From positions 769,858 to 833,857 of the forward strand of contig JAFDWR010000001.1 in assembly GCA_018268355.1 (NCBI GenBank): a DNA stretch of 64,000 nucleotides, written 5' to 3'. The first letter of the stretch is position 1; each line of letters begins with the position of its first letter. The stretch is from Armatimonadota bacterium. GTDB taxonomy: Bacteria; Armatimonadota; Fimbriimonadia; Fimbriimonadales; Fimbriimonadaceae. The position numbers and the translations under genes are program-made. Of this stretch, positions 41,629 through 49,954 are shown piece after piece. The notes under the pieces were generated by a model. That model saw nothing but the letters and a program-made list of their open reading frames with translations. It did not search any database and had not been told where the DNA came from.

Positions 41629-42993
41629 ATGAGCGACTTGTTGCCGATTCTTGATGGTGCCACCGAAGACCCGATTCAGCGCGTTCTCCATCGAGCCCCG
41701 AGCCAAGATTCGTCCCTGATCGACACCGTCGCCAGCATCATCGACGATGTCCGTCGGCGCGGCGATGCTGCCCTTCTTGAAAGCGCGCGCAAGTTCGACG
41801 CTCCTGACCTCCAGGACCTCTGGGTGAGCGACGCCGAGGTGCAGTCGGCCACGCTGGAACCGCACCAAGTTGAGGCGCTCGAACTCGCGGGCACCCGCAT
41901 CGGCGTTTTCCACGCGATGCAACTTCGCGCGCTGACCATGATGATGCAGAGCGAGGAGATTGGCGCCAATCCGCTCATCGAGGTCACTCGGCAGTTCTCG
42001 TGGACCATCCCAGCGGCGGGCAAAGATGAACCCGGAACCGGGCGAATTGGCCAGCGATTGGTCCCCGTTCGGCGTGCGGGTGTCTACGTCCCCGGTGGAG
42101 CGGCGGCCTACCCGAGTTCGGTCCTCATGAACGCGATCCCGGCCCGGACCGCCGGCGTTCTCGACGTCATCCTCGCCTCACCGGCGCGCCGCGACGGCTC
42201 AATCCACCCCGCCGTCCTCCAAGCGGGCAAGCTGGTCGCCGCTGATGGCCTGCTGAAGGTCGGCGGCGCCGCAGCGATTGCCGCCCTTGCCCTCGGCACC
42301 GAGTCGGTCCAGCGCGTCGATGTCATTGTCGGCCCGGGTAACAAGTGGGTCAACGAAGCCAAGCGGCAGCTCTGGGGCCAGGTCGGCCTTGACGGCTACG
42401 CCGGGCCAAGCGAAGTCGCGGTTCTCGTCGATGGCAGTGCGAATCCCGCCTGGGCGGCGGCGGACCTCATCACCCAGGTCGAACACGCGCCCGACAATGC
42501 GGCCTTCCTCGTTTCGCTGAGCAGGCACACGCTCGAAGCGGTCCTCGCCGAAGTCGAGAAGCAGCTTCAAACCGCGCCTAGAGCGGCGACGATCCGCCAA
42601 GCCTTGAAGGATAACTCGCTCGCCGTGGTCGCGAAGGACAAGGAGCAGGCCTACGACTTCCTCAACGCGCTCGCGCCCGAGCACCTGACCCTCAGCGTCG
42701 AGAACCCCGAGGCAGCGGCGAGCCGAATCGTGAACGCAGGCTGCATCCTCCTCGGCGAACACACGCCCGAGAGCGCAGGCGACTTTGTCATCGGCCCGAG
42801 CCACACGCTTCCGACCTCCGGTGCGGCCCGGTTCTCTTCACCGGTAAACGTGATGAGCTTCATGCGGTTCCAGAGCATCTCTCAGCTGAGTCCGACCGAC
42901 CTCGCGCAGCTCATTCCTACCATTGAGACCTTCGCCGAGATGGAAGACTTCCCTGCCCACGGCGCGGCGGCAACGATCCGCCGAGACAGGTAA
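41629..42993 (+). CDS. hisD: Histidinol dehydrogenase
   Basis: 454 aa, two-step oxidation of L-histidinol to L-histidine. Landmarks: VPVRRAGVYVPGGAAAYPSSVLM, VDVIVGPGNKWVNEAKRQL, GYAGPSEVAVLVDGSANP, ITQVEHAPDNAAFLVS (Gln and His zinc ligands) and GPSHTLPTSGAARFSSPVNV. The last zinc-ligand region reads MEDFPAHGAAATIRR, with the expected His. Slightly longer than the usual ~430. The other his genes are not here; the following genes are unrelated transporters. Confidence 0.96.
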   Translation: MSDLLPILDGATEDPIQRVLHRAPSQDSSLIDTVASIIDDVRRRGDAALLESARKFDAPDLQDLWVSDAEVQSATLEPHQVEALELAGTRIGVFHAMQLRALTMMMQSEEIGANPLIEVTRQFSWTIPAAGKDEPGTGRIGQRLVPVRRAGVYVPGGAAAYPSSVLMNAIPARTAGVLDVILASPARRDGSIHPAVLQAGKLVAADGLLKVGGAAAIAALALGTESVQRVDVIVGPGNKWVNEAKRQLWGQVGLDGYAGPSEVAVLVDGSANPAWAAADLITQVEHAPDNAAFLVSLSRHTLEAVLAEVEKQLQTAPRAATIRQALKDNSLAVVAKDKEQAYDFLNALAPEHLTLSVENPEAAASRIVNAGCILLGEHTPESAGDFVIGPSHTLPTSGAARFSSPVNVMSFMRFQSISQLSPTDLAQLIPTIETFAEMEDFPAHGAAATIRRDR

Positions 42994-43010
42994 GATCGCG
43001 GGTCAGAAAG

Positions 43011-43874
43011 ATGGGTTCAGTTGGCTTTGTTGGTTTAGGCACGATGGGCGGGCCAATGGCCGGACATCTCGTTCGCGCGGGCTTGGACGTCGTCGTCTGG
43101 AACCGCACGGTTGAGAAGTCGGCCCCTATCCGTGAGGCCGGCGCGAAAGTCGCCCCGAGTCTTGCCGACCTTGCCGATCGTTGCGACGTCATTTTCGTCT
43201 GCGTCAATCGGTCGGAAGACGTTCGAGAGTGCCTGCGCGAGATGATCCAACACGCCGCCCCGGGCACCCTCTTTGTTGACCATTCGACGATCTCGCCGAT
43301 GGCCGCGCAATCGTTTGCGACCGAACTTAGAGCCCACGGCATGCAGTTCGTCGATGCCCCGATCACCGGTGGCTCGATGGGCGCACAAAAGGGCACCCTC
43401 ACCGTCTTTTGCGGCGGCGATGAGGACGCGGTGGCGAAGGCGATCGAGACCATGAAGCCCTATTCCGGCCGAGCGGAGCGGGTTGGGCCCTCGGGTTCGG
43501 GCCAGATGATGAAGCTCGCGAACCAGATGGCGGTCGGCGGCGCCCTCCTTGCTCTTTGCGAGTCGATGGCCTTCTGCGAGCGAGCCGGGCTCGACCTCGA
43601 ACAAGCGATGTCGATGATCGGCAGCGGCGCAGGAGGTAGCTGGGCGTTCCAGAACTACGGCCCCAAGCTGCTCAACCGCGATTGGAGGCCCGGATTTAGC
43701 ATCAAGAACCAGCGCAAGGACTTTGGCTATTGCCGCGAGGCCGCCCGGAGCCTCGGCGCGAAAATCCCTGCCACCGAGCTCTGCGACCTTCTCCTAAGCG
43801 AGCTGGACCATGCGGGTCGCGGCGAGGAGACCACCGCTGCCCTCTTTGACGGCTACTTAAAAGGAGGCGAATGA
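43011..43874 (+). CDS. 3-hydroxyisobutyrate dehydrogenase-like NAD(P) oxidoreductase
   Basis: 287 aa. N-terminal GFVGLGTMGGPMAGHLVRAG (Rossmann, beta-hydroxyacid dehydrogenase signature), FVDHSTISP, DAPITGGSMGAQKGTLTVF and the catalytic Lys in GSGQMMKLANQMAVGG. Oxidises a 3-hydroxy acid such as 3-hydroxyisobutyrate, tartronate semialdehyde or 2-hydroxy-3-oxopropionate. It overlaps the first gene of the ABC importer (ATGA), so it could act on the imported compound or its breakdown product. Confidence 0.92.
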   Translation: MGSVGFVGLGTMGGPMAGHLVRAGLDVVVWNRTVEKSAPIREAGAKVAPSLADLADRCDVIFVCVNRSEDVRECLREMIQHAAPGTLFVDHSTISPMAAQSFATELRAHGMQFVDAPITGGSMGAQKGTLTVFCGGDEDAVAKAIETMKPYSGRAERVGPSGSGQMMKLANQMAVGGALLALCESMAFCERAGLDLEQAMSMIGSGAGGSWAFQNYGPKLLNRDWRPGFSIKNQRKDFGYCREAARSLGAKIPATELCDLLLSELDHAGRGEETTAALFDGYLKGGE

Positions 43875-45370
43875 GCTACGCGGTCGAGATGATCGGGATC
43901 GGTAAGTCGTTTGGCGATGTTCGCGCCCTCGACGACGTCACCCTCCAAGTTCAGGCGGGCACCCTCCACGCCGTGGTCGGCGAAAATGGTGCGGGCAAAA
44001 CGACCCTGATGCGCGCGCTTTATGGCGCGATGCGGCCCGACCAAGGTTCGATTGTCCTTGAGGGCAAGCCGGTGAACTTTCGATCGAGCCGTGAGGCGAT
44101 CGCGGCGGGGGTCGGCATGGTCAGCCAGCACTACGCGATCATCCCCGAGCTCACTTGCCTGGAAAACCTGATTCTCGGTGCAGAAGGTGGCCCCGTTCTG
44201 AGCCTCGCCGCCGCCCAAGAACGCGCCGAGAGCCTCGCCCAAAAGATGGGCTTTCAATTTGACTGGTCAGCCGAAGCGAGCACCCTTAGTCCCGCGGGCG
44301 CGCAGAAGCTCGAGATCCTGAAGCTGCTTTGGCGCGATGCGCGGATCATGATCCTCGACGAGCCGACCGCGATGCTCTCGCCCGCAGATGCGGATGGACT
44401 TTTTGCCTCCCTCACCGAGCTCGTGAAGGGCGGGGCAACGATTCTCCTGGTCACCCACCGCCTGCCCGAGGTCATGGATTACTGCCAGCATGTGACCACC
44501 CTTCGCGCCGGGGTCCGGGTTGACGATCGGCCCACCTCGACGACGACCTCGAAAGAGCTCGCTCGCCAAATCGTCGGTGGCGATGTCATCGAGCCGATCC
44601 CGCGCACTCACGAGATCAGCGCGACCCGGTGCCTGATGGTCAACGACCTCGTCGTCCTCGGCGACCGCAAAGACGAAGCCCTCAAGGGGGTTTCGCTCCA
44701 AGTTTCAGAGGGTGAACTGGTCGGTATAGCGGGAGTTGATGGCAGCGGTCAGCGCGAACTGTTCCAAGCTATCGTTGGGGTTCGATCGCCGGTGAAAGGC
44801 ACGATTTCGATTGGCGGGCAACGTTCGGAAGGGGCAACGCCCTGGGAGCGCATCGAGCGCGGACTGCGCACGATTCCCGAAGACCGGCACGAAGAGGCGA
44901 TCATCGAAGATTGGAGCCTTGTCGACAACGCCGCCCTCGGTCTCCAGCGGCTCGCCCCTTTTGCCCGCGGCAAGACCCTCGACCGCAAGGAAATGGAGCG
45001 GCTGGCCCTCATGATGGCGGACCGATTCAACACGAAGCGCGGCTCGTTCGAGGAGTCGATCCACTCGCTCTCCGGCGGTAATCAGCAGCGATTTGTGGCG
45101 GGAAGGGCCCTTGAACTTTCACCGAAGGTCCTCCTAGCCTTCCAACCCGCGCGGGGCCTCGACCTCAACGCAACCGAGAGGGTCTATGCGGGAATCCGCG
45201 AGGCTTGCGCCGCGGGAGCGGGCGCACTCGTGGTCAGCTTTGACCTTGATGAGCTGCTTTCGCACTGCGACCGCGTCATCGTCATGAACCTTGGGCGAGT
45301 CTTTGAGCCGCCCGCCGACAAGGCCCTCGACCGCGAGGTCATCGGCCAGCTCATGGTAGGTGCGGGATGA
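43871..45370 (+). CDS. ABC-type nucleoside/sugar importer, duplicated ATPase subunit
   Basis: 499 aa with two nucleotide-binding domains. Domain 1: VVGENGAGKTTLMRALYG, LSPAGAQKLEILKLLW, ILDEPTAMLSP. Domain 2: VAGVDGSGQRELFQ-like AGVDGSGQRELFQAIVG, SLSGGNQQRFVAGRAL, and an aberrant Walker B LLAFQPARGLDLN. This layout is that of YufO/BmpB-type nucleoside importer ATPases, where the second domain is degenerate. Overlaps the dehydrogenase and the first permease by ATGA. Confidence 0.93.
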   Translation: MSYAVEMIGIGKSFGDVRALDDVTLQVQAGTLHAVVGENGAGKTTLMRALYGAMRPDQGSIVLEGKPVNFRSSREAIAAGVGMVSQHYAIIPELTCLENLILGAEGGPVLSLAAAQERAESLAQKMGFQFDWSAEASTLSPAGAQKLEILKLLWRDARIMILDEPTAMLSPADADGLFASLTELVKGGATILLVTHRLPEVMDYCQHVTTLRAGVRVDDRPTSTTTSKELARQIVGGDVIEPIPRTHEISATRCLMVNDLVVLGDRKDEALKGVSLQVSEGELVGIAGVDGSGQRELFQAIVGVRSPVKGTISIGGQRSEGATPWERIERGLRTIPEDRHEEAIIEDWSLVDNAALGLQRLAPFARGKTLDRKEMERLALMMADRFNTKRGSFEESIHSLSGGNQQRFVAGRALELSPKVLLAFQPARGLDLNATERVYAGIREACAAGAGALVVSFDLDELLSHCDRVIVMNLGRVFEPPADKALDREVIGQLMVGAG

Positions 45371-46365
45371 CCCGGCGCGTCAAACTCATCATCCTCGCGG
45401 TGACCCTGATCCTCGTCGTGCTGCTCAGCCTGCAGCTCAGCGGTCAGTCGATGTTTGCGGCCTTGAAGGGCCTCTTGGGCGGAAGCTTGGGAAGCCTCGC
45501 CAATATAAGCGGGACCCTCAAAGAGACGACGCCGCTGCTCATGCTCGGCGTGGGCGTCTACCTTGCCCTTCGGGCCGGGCTTTTCAACATCGGCATCGAG
45601 GGACAGTACACGGTCGGTGCGCTCGCTTGCAGTGCGGTGGTGACGCGGGTCGGTGGCGTTCCCGGGATGCTGCTCGGACTAGGGGCGGGCATTGCGGCGG
45701 GAGCCGCTTGGGCCTACCTTCCGGGTTGGATCAAGGCCGTCCGCGGCGGGCATGAGGTCATCACGACGATCATGCTCAACAACGTCGCGCTGTATTTGTC
45801 GAGCTACCTCATCGCCGGTCCCATGAAGCCCGCCGACGCGGGCTATCCGATCACCGCCGAACCGAAGGCGGGGACTATGCTGCCGGTGTTCAAGTTTGGA
45901 TCGCTTCAGATCAGCGTCACCTTGATTTTGGGGATCATCGCGGTCGTTGTGCTTCGCCGCTGGCTCCAGCGCAGCGTTGCGGGCTATGAACTCCAGGCCA
46001 CTGGTGCCAATCCTCGCGCCGGGTCGTACGCCGGCATCAATGTCAAGTCTGTCACCATCCGGGCGATGCTCGTCAGTGGTGCGATTGGCGGCCTCGCGGG
46101 TGCGTTCCAGCTTCTCACCTTCCAACCCAAATTCCAGGAAGGCTTTAGCAGCGGCTACGGCTATGACGCCCTCGGTGTGGCCTTGCTCGCGAGTTCGTCG
46201 CCCTACCTTCTCGTTCCCGCCGCCTTTTTCTTTGGACTGCTCAACAAGGGTGGCCAGGTGATCGCCCTCGACGGCATCCCGAAAGGCGTGACGAGCATCG
46301 TCCTCGCCTGTGTGGTGATCTTCGTGGCCGCGCTCCGGTACCAAAAGGAGGCGGTGAATGATTAA
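45367..46365 (+). CDS. ABC importer permease (BPD_transp_2), first
   Basis: 332 aa, eight or more membrane segments. The typical motif GLFNIGIEGQYTVGALACS, GGHEVITTIMLNNVALYLSSYL and YAGINVKSVTIRAMLVSGAIGGLAG places it with the nucleoside/basic-membrane-protein-linked importer permeases (YufP type). Forms a heterodimer with the next gene. An 8-bp overlap with it indicates translational coupling. Confidence 0.93.
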   Translation: MTRRVKLIILAVTLILVVLLSLQLSGQSMFAALKGLLGGSLGSLANISGTLKETTPLLMLGVGVYLALRAGLFNIGIEGQYTVGALACSAVVTRVGGVPGMLLGLGAGIAAGAAWAYLPGWIKAVRGGHEVITTIMLNNVALYLSSYLIAGPMKPADAGYPITAEPKAGTMLPVFKFGSLQISVTLILGIIAVVVLRRWLQRSVAGYELQATGANPRAGSYAGINVKSVTIRAMLVSGAIGGLAGAFQLLTFQPKFQEGFSSGYGYDALGVALLASSSPYLLVPAAFFFGLLNKGGQVIALDGIPKGVTSIVLACVVIFVAALRYQKEAVND

Positions 46366-47245
46366 CACGCTCATCATCCTCGTCGCCTCTTCCCTGCTCA
46401 TCGCGACGCCGTATTTGCTCGCCGCGATGGGTGGCCTCACCAGCGAGCGAGCGGGCGTCATGAACATCGCGCTCGAGGGCAAGATGCTCCTCGGTGCCTG
46501 CTTCTTCTCGGTCGCGGGGATTGCCACCGGCAACGTCTGGATCGGCCTACTCTCGGGCATCGCGGTCTCCACCCTCGCGAGCATCGTCCACTGGGTGCTC
46601 ACCCAGAAGTACCGCGCCGACCACATCATCTCGGGCATGGCGATCAACGTTTTCGCCTTCGGTGTGTCGAGCTTTGTGGTCACCAAGATGGGCGATTCCA
46701 ACGCGAAGGCCCCCTCGTTCCAGAGCATCAACATCGAGCTCGTGAAGAACTTCACCTGGTCGATCAACCCGCTCATGATCGTCGCCCTGGTGATTCCATT
46801 TGCGATGGCGTGGGTGTTTTCCAAGACCCGGATTGGTCTTTGGATCCGCGCGGTCGGCTCCGACCCTGATAAGGCGCGGCTGATGGGCATTCGGCCGACA
46901 ATGGTGCGGCTGAGCGGCCTAATCCTCACCGGAATCTTCACCGGCCTTGCGGGTGCGATCCTCGTCTCCGCGACCGGTCAGTTCAACGAAAAGGTGAGCG
47001 CGGGTAAGGGCTTTATCGGCCTTGCCGCGCTGATCCTCGGCGGATGGCGACCGATTCCCTCACTCGTCGCCGCCCTCGCCTTTGCGTTTTTCGAGACCCT
47101 CCAACAGCAGTTCCAAGGTCAGGCGGTGATGGGCCTCACCCTCCCGCCCGAGTTCTGGCAGAGCCTTCCTTATCTCGCCACCGTGATTGCACTGGGAGGA
47201 TTTGTCCGCAAAACCCGTCCACCTGCTGGAATGGGCAAACCGTAA
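46358..47245 (+). CDS. ABC importer permease (BPD_transp_2), second
   Basis: 295 aa. Hydrophobic; ERAGVMNIALEGKMLLGACFF and YRADHIISGMAINVFAFGVSSF, ending LPYLATVIALGGFVRKTRPP. YufQ type. The substrate-binding lipoprotein (BMP family) usually encoded beside these genes is absent from the window, so it is encoded elsewhere or a different binding protein is used. Confidence 0.93.
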   Translation: MINTLIILVASSLLIATPYLLAAMGGLTSERAGVMNIALEGKMLLGACFFSVAGIATGNVWIGLLSGIAVSTLASIVHWVLTQKYRADHIISGMAINVFAFGVSSFVVTKMGDSNAKAPSFQSINIELVKNFTWSINPLMIVALVIPFAMAWVFSKTRIGLWIRAVGSDPDKARLMGIRPTMVRLSGLILTGIFTGLAGAILVSATGQFNEKVSAGKGFIGLAALILGGWRPIPSLVAALAFAFFETLQQQFQGQAVMGLTLPPEFWQSLPYLATVIALGGFVRKTRPPAGMGKP

Positions 47246-47246
47246 C

Positions 47247-47915
47247 ATGACACTTCTCACTGCGTTCATCCTGCTTGGCTCAGGACCCACAAAGCCAAAG
47301 CCGATCGAAGTCACCGTCACCGCGACCGCGGAGGCCAAGAAGGTCCTCGCGGTTTCGTATCAGAAGTTCCTTTCAATGAAGTCGCTGACCTACGACTACG
47401 ACATCGATGAGAAAGGAACCGCGTGGTTCACCCCCAGCGCGGCCCGACAGGTCAGCCCGGCGGGCGAATGGGTCTATCGCAACGGCATCCTCACAATTCG
47501 AACGTCAAAGGGAGCCTTCCAAGGGCGAATCCAGCTCGGCCGTGTGCCTGCTTTCGCCTCTCGGGCGGGGATGCGGGTGGAAACCCAGCTGCTCCACCTC
47601 CTTGGTGCGCGGGTGCCGATCAACGAGCTCATCGCGCGGAACAGCAAGGTGCGCGTGACCGGCAACGTGGTCCTCGGCAAGCAGAGGGCGCAGATCCTCG
47701 AGATCGATTCCTCAAAGAACCTGCTCTCGGTGGCCCTGCGCAGCTCGGACGGCATGATCCTGACGTCGCACACGACGATCAAGGGCGCGGATGGCGCGCG
47801 GATCCCGGGCGCGACCGCGCGTTACACGTCGGTCCAGCTCAACGGAGCTTGGTCGCCGAAGGCGTGGCCGCTGCCTAAGGGTCCCTATCAGCCGATTTCG
47901 AAGCTGATGAAGTAA
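47247..47915 (+). CDS. Exported hypothetical protein, LolA-like
   Basis: 222 aa from ATG 47247 (upstream 60 bp in frame belong to the permease end). Short hydrophobic leader MTLLTAFILLGSG. The following domain reads like LolA/DUF2092-type lipid-carrier folds: AKKVLAVSYQKFLSMKSLTYDYDIDE, then RGNGILTIRTSKG-type strands and PYQPISKLMK at the end. The assignment is tentative. Likely in the importer transcript. The strong terminator follows immediately. Confidence 0.66.
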   Translation: MTLLTAFILLGSGPTKPKPIEVTVTATAEAKKVLAVSYQKFLSMKSLTYDYDIDEKGTAWFTPSAARQVSPAGEWVYRNGILTIRTSKGAFQGRIQLGRVPAFASRAGMRVETQLLHLLGARVPINELIARNSKVRVTGNVVLGKQRAQILEIDSSKNLLSVALRSSDGMILTSHTTIKGADGARIPGATARYTSVQLNGAWSPKAWPLPKGPYQPISKLMK

Positions 47916-47938
47916 GCCCATCGGGACCCACAAAGCCA

Positions 47939-47968
47939 AGGGTCGAGCTTGTCACCAAGCTCGACCCT
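47939..47968 (+). terminator. Strong intrinsic terminator
   Basis: 13-bp perfect stem AGGGTCGAGCTTG/CAAGCTCGACCCT with a TCAC loop, followed by CTGTTTTTT. Ends the importer operon (43011-47915). Confidence 0.93.
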
Positions 47969-47988
47969 CTGTTTTTTCTAGACCTAGC

Positions 47989-49257
47989 TTAGCGAGTGGC
48001 GGGCCACTTCTTCAGGTAGTCGCGAGCGGCGATCCAAGCCGAGTCGACTTCGCCCTGCTTCAGGAACGGGGTCATGTTCTTGATCTCGAGGTTCGGCTGG
48101 ACGCCGTTGCCCTCAAGTCGAATGCCGTTCAAGGTCACGTAGTCTTGCACCGGATACTGCAGCGCATAGCTCGTGCCGGGGATCGGGCGGATGTAGCTGA
48201 CGAGCACTGCGCCCGCCGACTTCATGCCGATGATCGGGCACTTAAGAACGTCGCGCAGAGCGGCCGCGCTGATCTCGGAAGCGCTACCCGAACCCTGGTC
48301 AACGAGGACGGCAAGGTTGCCCTTCCAGGTGACGCGTCGGTTCTGATAGATCTTCGTCTTGCGGTCGGTCCAGTTAACGAGGCCGCGATAGTCGGTGGCC
48401 TTACCCTTCTGGTCGTTGACCCACTGGTCAAACATCTGCTTGTCGACCATCGCCCCAATCGGCGTTCGGTCGGGGAGGAACATGCCCAGCATGTGGTTCA
48501 TGTTGAGGACCGCGCCGCCGCCATTTCCGCGAAGGTCGATGAGGAGGTTCTTGGCCTTCGCCGCCTCCTTCACGAGGCTTTCCATTCGCTCGCGGTTGTA
48601 GCTGAGGTCGAAGGTGTAAACGCGAAGAACGGCGGTCTCGCCGTCAATCCAGTTCAGCTCTTCCGGTCGGACGGTCGAGAACTTGCGGCGGATGATCGTG
48701 TATTCCTTGATCGAGCCGTTCGCCTTCTTCACCTTGATGACGACAGGGGTGCCTTCCTTTCCGGCGATTTGTCCGGGGCCGTCGAGCTTCTTACCGTCGG
48801 CCTCGATCATGAGGTCGCCCACTTCGATCCCGGCTGCCTGTGCCGGTGCATCGGGAACGAGTCCAGTGATGAGGATGCCGTCCTTCTGCGGGCTGATTCG
48901 CACGCCGATGCCCACCGTGCTCGCGTCGCGGCGAGCGTTGACCATCTGCGGGGTGTGGAGGGTGATGTGGCTAAAGCCGAACTTCCTCAGCGCACCCTCG
49001 ATTGCATTGCCGAACTCGCCGTCGTTGGCGGCCTTGTCGATATTCGGCATCGCCTCCTTGAGGAAGGATTCAAACTTGGTGAAGTCAACCCCGGGGACAT
49101 ACGCCGACTTCTCCAGCATGTCTTGGATCGAAGAGACGACGGTCTTCTTCGTTTCCGCGAACGCAGGATCGACGGGAGCCGCGGCGGATGCGCCTTGTGC
49201 GGGGCTCAGAGAGATCACCGCAGTCAGGGCGGCGAGGGAAAGGAGCAACTTCTTCAT
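47989..49257 (-). CDS. S41-family exported serine protease with PDZ domain
   Basis: 422 aa. Signal peptide (KLLLSLAALTAVISLSPAQG). PDZ domain at about 125-190 (LVPDAPAQAAGIEVGDLMIEAD), then S41 core with LLIDLRGNGGGAVLNMNHML and VLVDQGSGSASEISAAALRDV, the latter carrying the catalytic Ser. Related to C-terminal processing proteases but with a divergent N-terminus. A second S41 enzyme (tricorn-like) is encoded at 33222-36389. Its operon partners are unclear. Confidence 0.93.
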   Translation of the reverse strand: MKKLLLSLAALTAVISLSPAQGASAAAPVDPAFAETKKTVVSSIQDMLEKSAYVPGVDFTKFESFLKEAMPNIDKAANDGEFGNAIEGALRKFGFSHITLHTPQMVNARRDASTVGIGVRISPQKDGILITGLVPDAPAQAAGIEVGDLMIEADGKKLDGPGQIAGKEGTPVVIKVKKANGSIKEYTIIRRKFSTVRPEELNWIDGETAVLRVYTFDLSYNRERMESLVKEAAKAKNLLIDLRGNGGGAVLNMNHMLGMFLPDRTPIGAMVDKQMFDQWVNDQKGKATDYRGLVNWTDRKTKIYQNRRVTWKGNLAVLVDQGSGSASEISAAALRDVLKCPIIGMKSAGAVLVSYIRPIPGTSYALQYPVQDYVTLNGIRLEGNGVQPNLEIKNMTPFLKQGEVDSAWIAARDYLKKWPATR

Positions 49258-49344
49258 GGTGCTATCTGGTGACAGTGTATATCGCAGTGGGCGGGAAGTG
49301 AGTTCCCTACTCTACTTAAACGCAGGTTAGGCAGGAGAGTTCTC

Positions 49345-49653
49345 CTATTCTTCGGCGACCTCGACGTGAATCCCGATGGTTCGGATGATTTCCGCCGCTT
49401 CGTTGCACTCTTCTTCCCCGCCATGGTGCACGACCGAAGAGCCGAGGTTATCGATCTCCCAAGTCTCTTCCCAGGCCTCGTCGATGTCACATCCAGTGGC
49501 CTTCATGAGGATCATCATCACCTCTTCGTAGGTGTTGGTGTCGTTGTTGAAGACGGTCACGATCCATCGACCCGAACCCGGCCCTTCTTCGAGCAGTTCG
49601 GGAAGGGACTTGATGAGGGTTCCGGGTGCGGCAGCCTTGATCAGTCCGCCCAC
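49345..49653 (-). CDS. ClpS-like adaptor, divergent copy
   Basis: 102 aa from a GTG start at 49653. ClpS fold: WIVTVFNNDTNTYEEVMMIL, then a helix and CNEAAEIIRTIGIHVE. Compared with canonical ClpS, the N-degron pocket is altered: NDD is NND, the Met after Thr is Tyr, and the key His (in VHxxG) is Asp (WEIDNLG). It overlaps the next gene by about 13 bp. It may bind a different degron, or may have lost degron binding. Confidence 0.8.
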   Translation of the reverse strand: MGGLIKAAAPGTLIKSLPELLEEGPGSGRWIVTVFNNDTNTYEEVMMILMKATGCDIDEAWEETWEIDNLGSSVVHHGGEEECNEAAEIIRTIGIHVEVAEE

Positions 49654-49928
49654 TCCGGACTAACCTCCGTCTTCACGCCGATGCTTGAGATCACCTTTGC
49701 CACCATGCGGCACTCCTCTTCCGAGGCGAAGTGAACCGGTGCCTTGCCGAAGTTGTGCGCCTCCCAGGTTTCAATCGCCGCTTCTTCCTGCGAGCACTTT
49801 GTCGCCTGGATGAGGATGCGGATCACCGAATAGATCGGGGTGACGTCATCGTTGAACAGGGTCACCATCCATCGCTTCGTGTTCACCTCGGGGGTGGTGA
49901 CTTCGGGGGAGATCAGGGGCAAACTCAT
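49641..49928 (-). CDS. ClpS-like adaptor, pocket-intact copy
   Basis: 95 aa. WMVTLFNDDVTPIYSVIRIL contains the NDD motif, and AHNFGKAPVHF keeps the His that contacts the N-terminal residue in ClpS. It likely hands N-end-rule substrates to ClpA/ClpC, although the hydrophobic Met of the pocket is Thr. Upstream box AGAGGAAGAAT serves as ribosome-binding site; TAAAAT before it may be the -10. Encoded upstream of the divergent copy on the same strand. Confidence 0.85.
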   Translation of the reverse strand: MSLPLISPEVTTPEVNTKRWMVTLFNDDVTPIYSVIRILIQATKCSQEEAAIETWEAHNFGKAPVHFASEEECRMVAKVISSIGVKTEVSPEWAD

Positions 49929-49954
49929 GACGATTCTTCCTCTATTTTAGTCGG

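Noticed and set aside
45679-46941. 420-codon open frame on the minus strand
   Set aside because: It runs antisense to two clear ABC permeases and its composition is that of a shadow frame.
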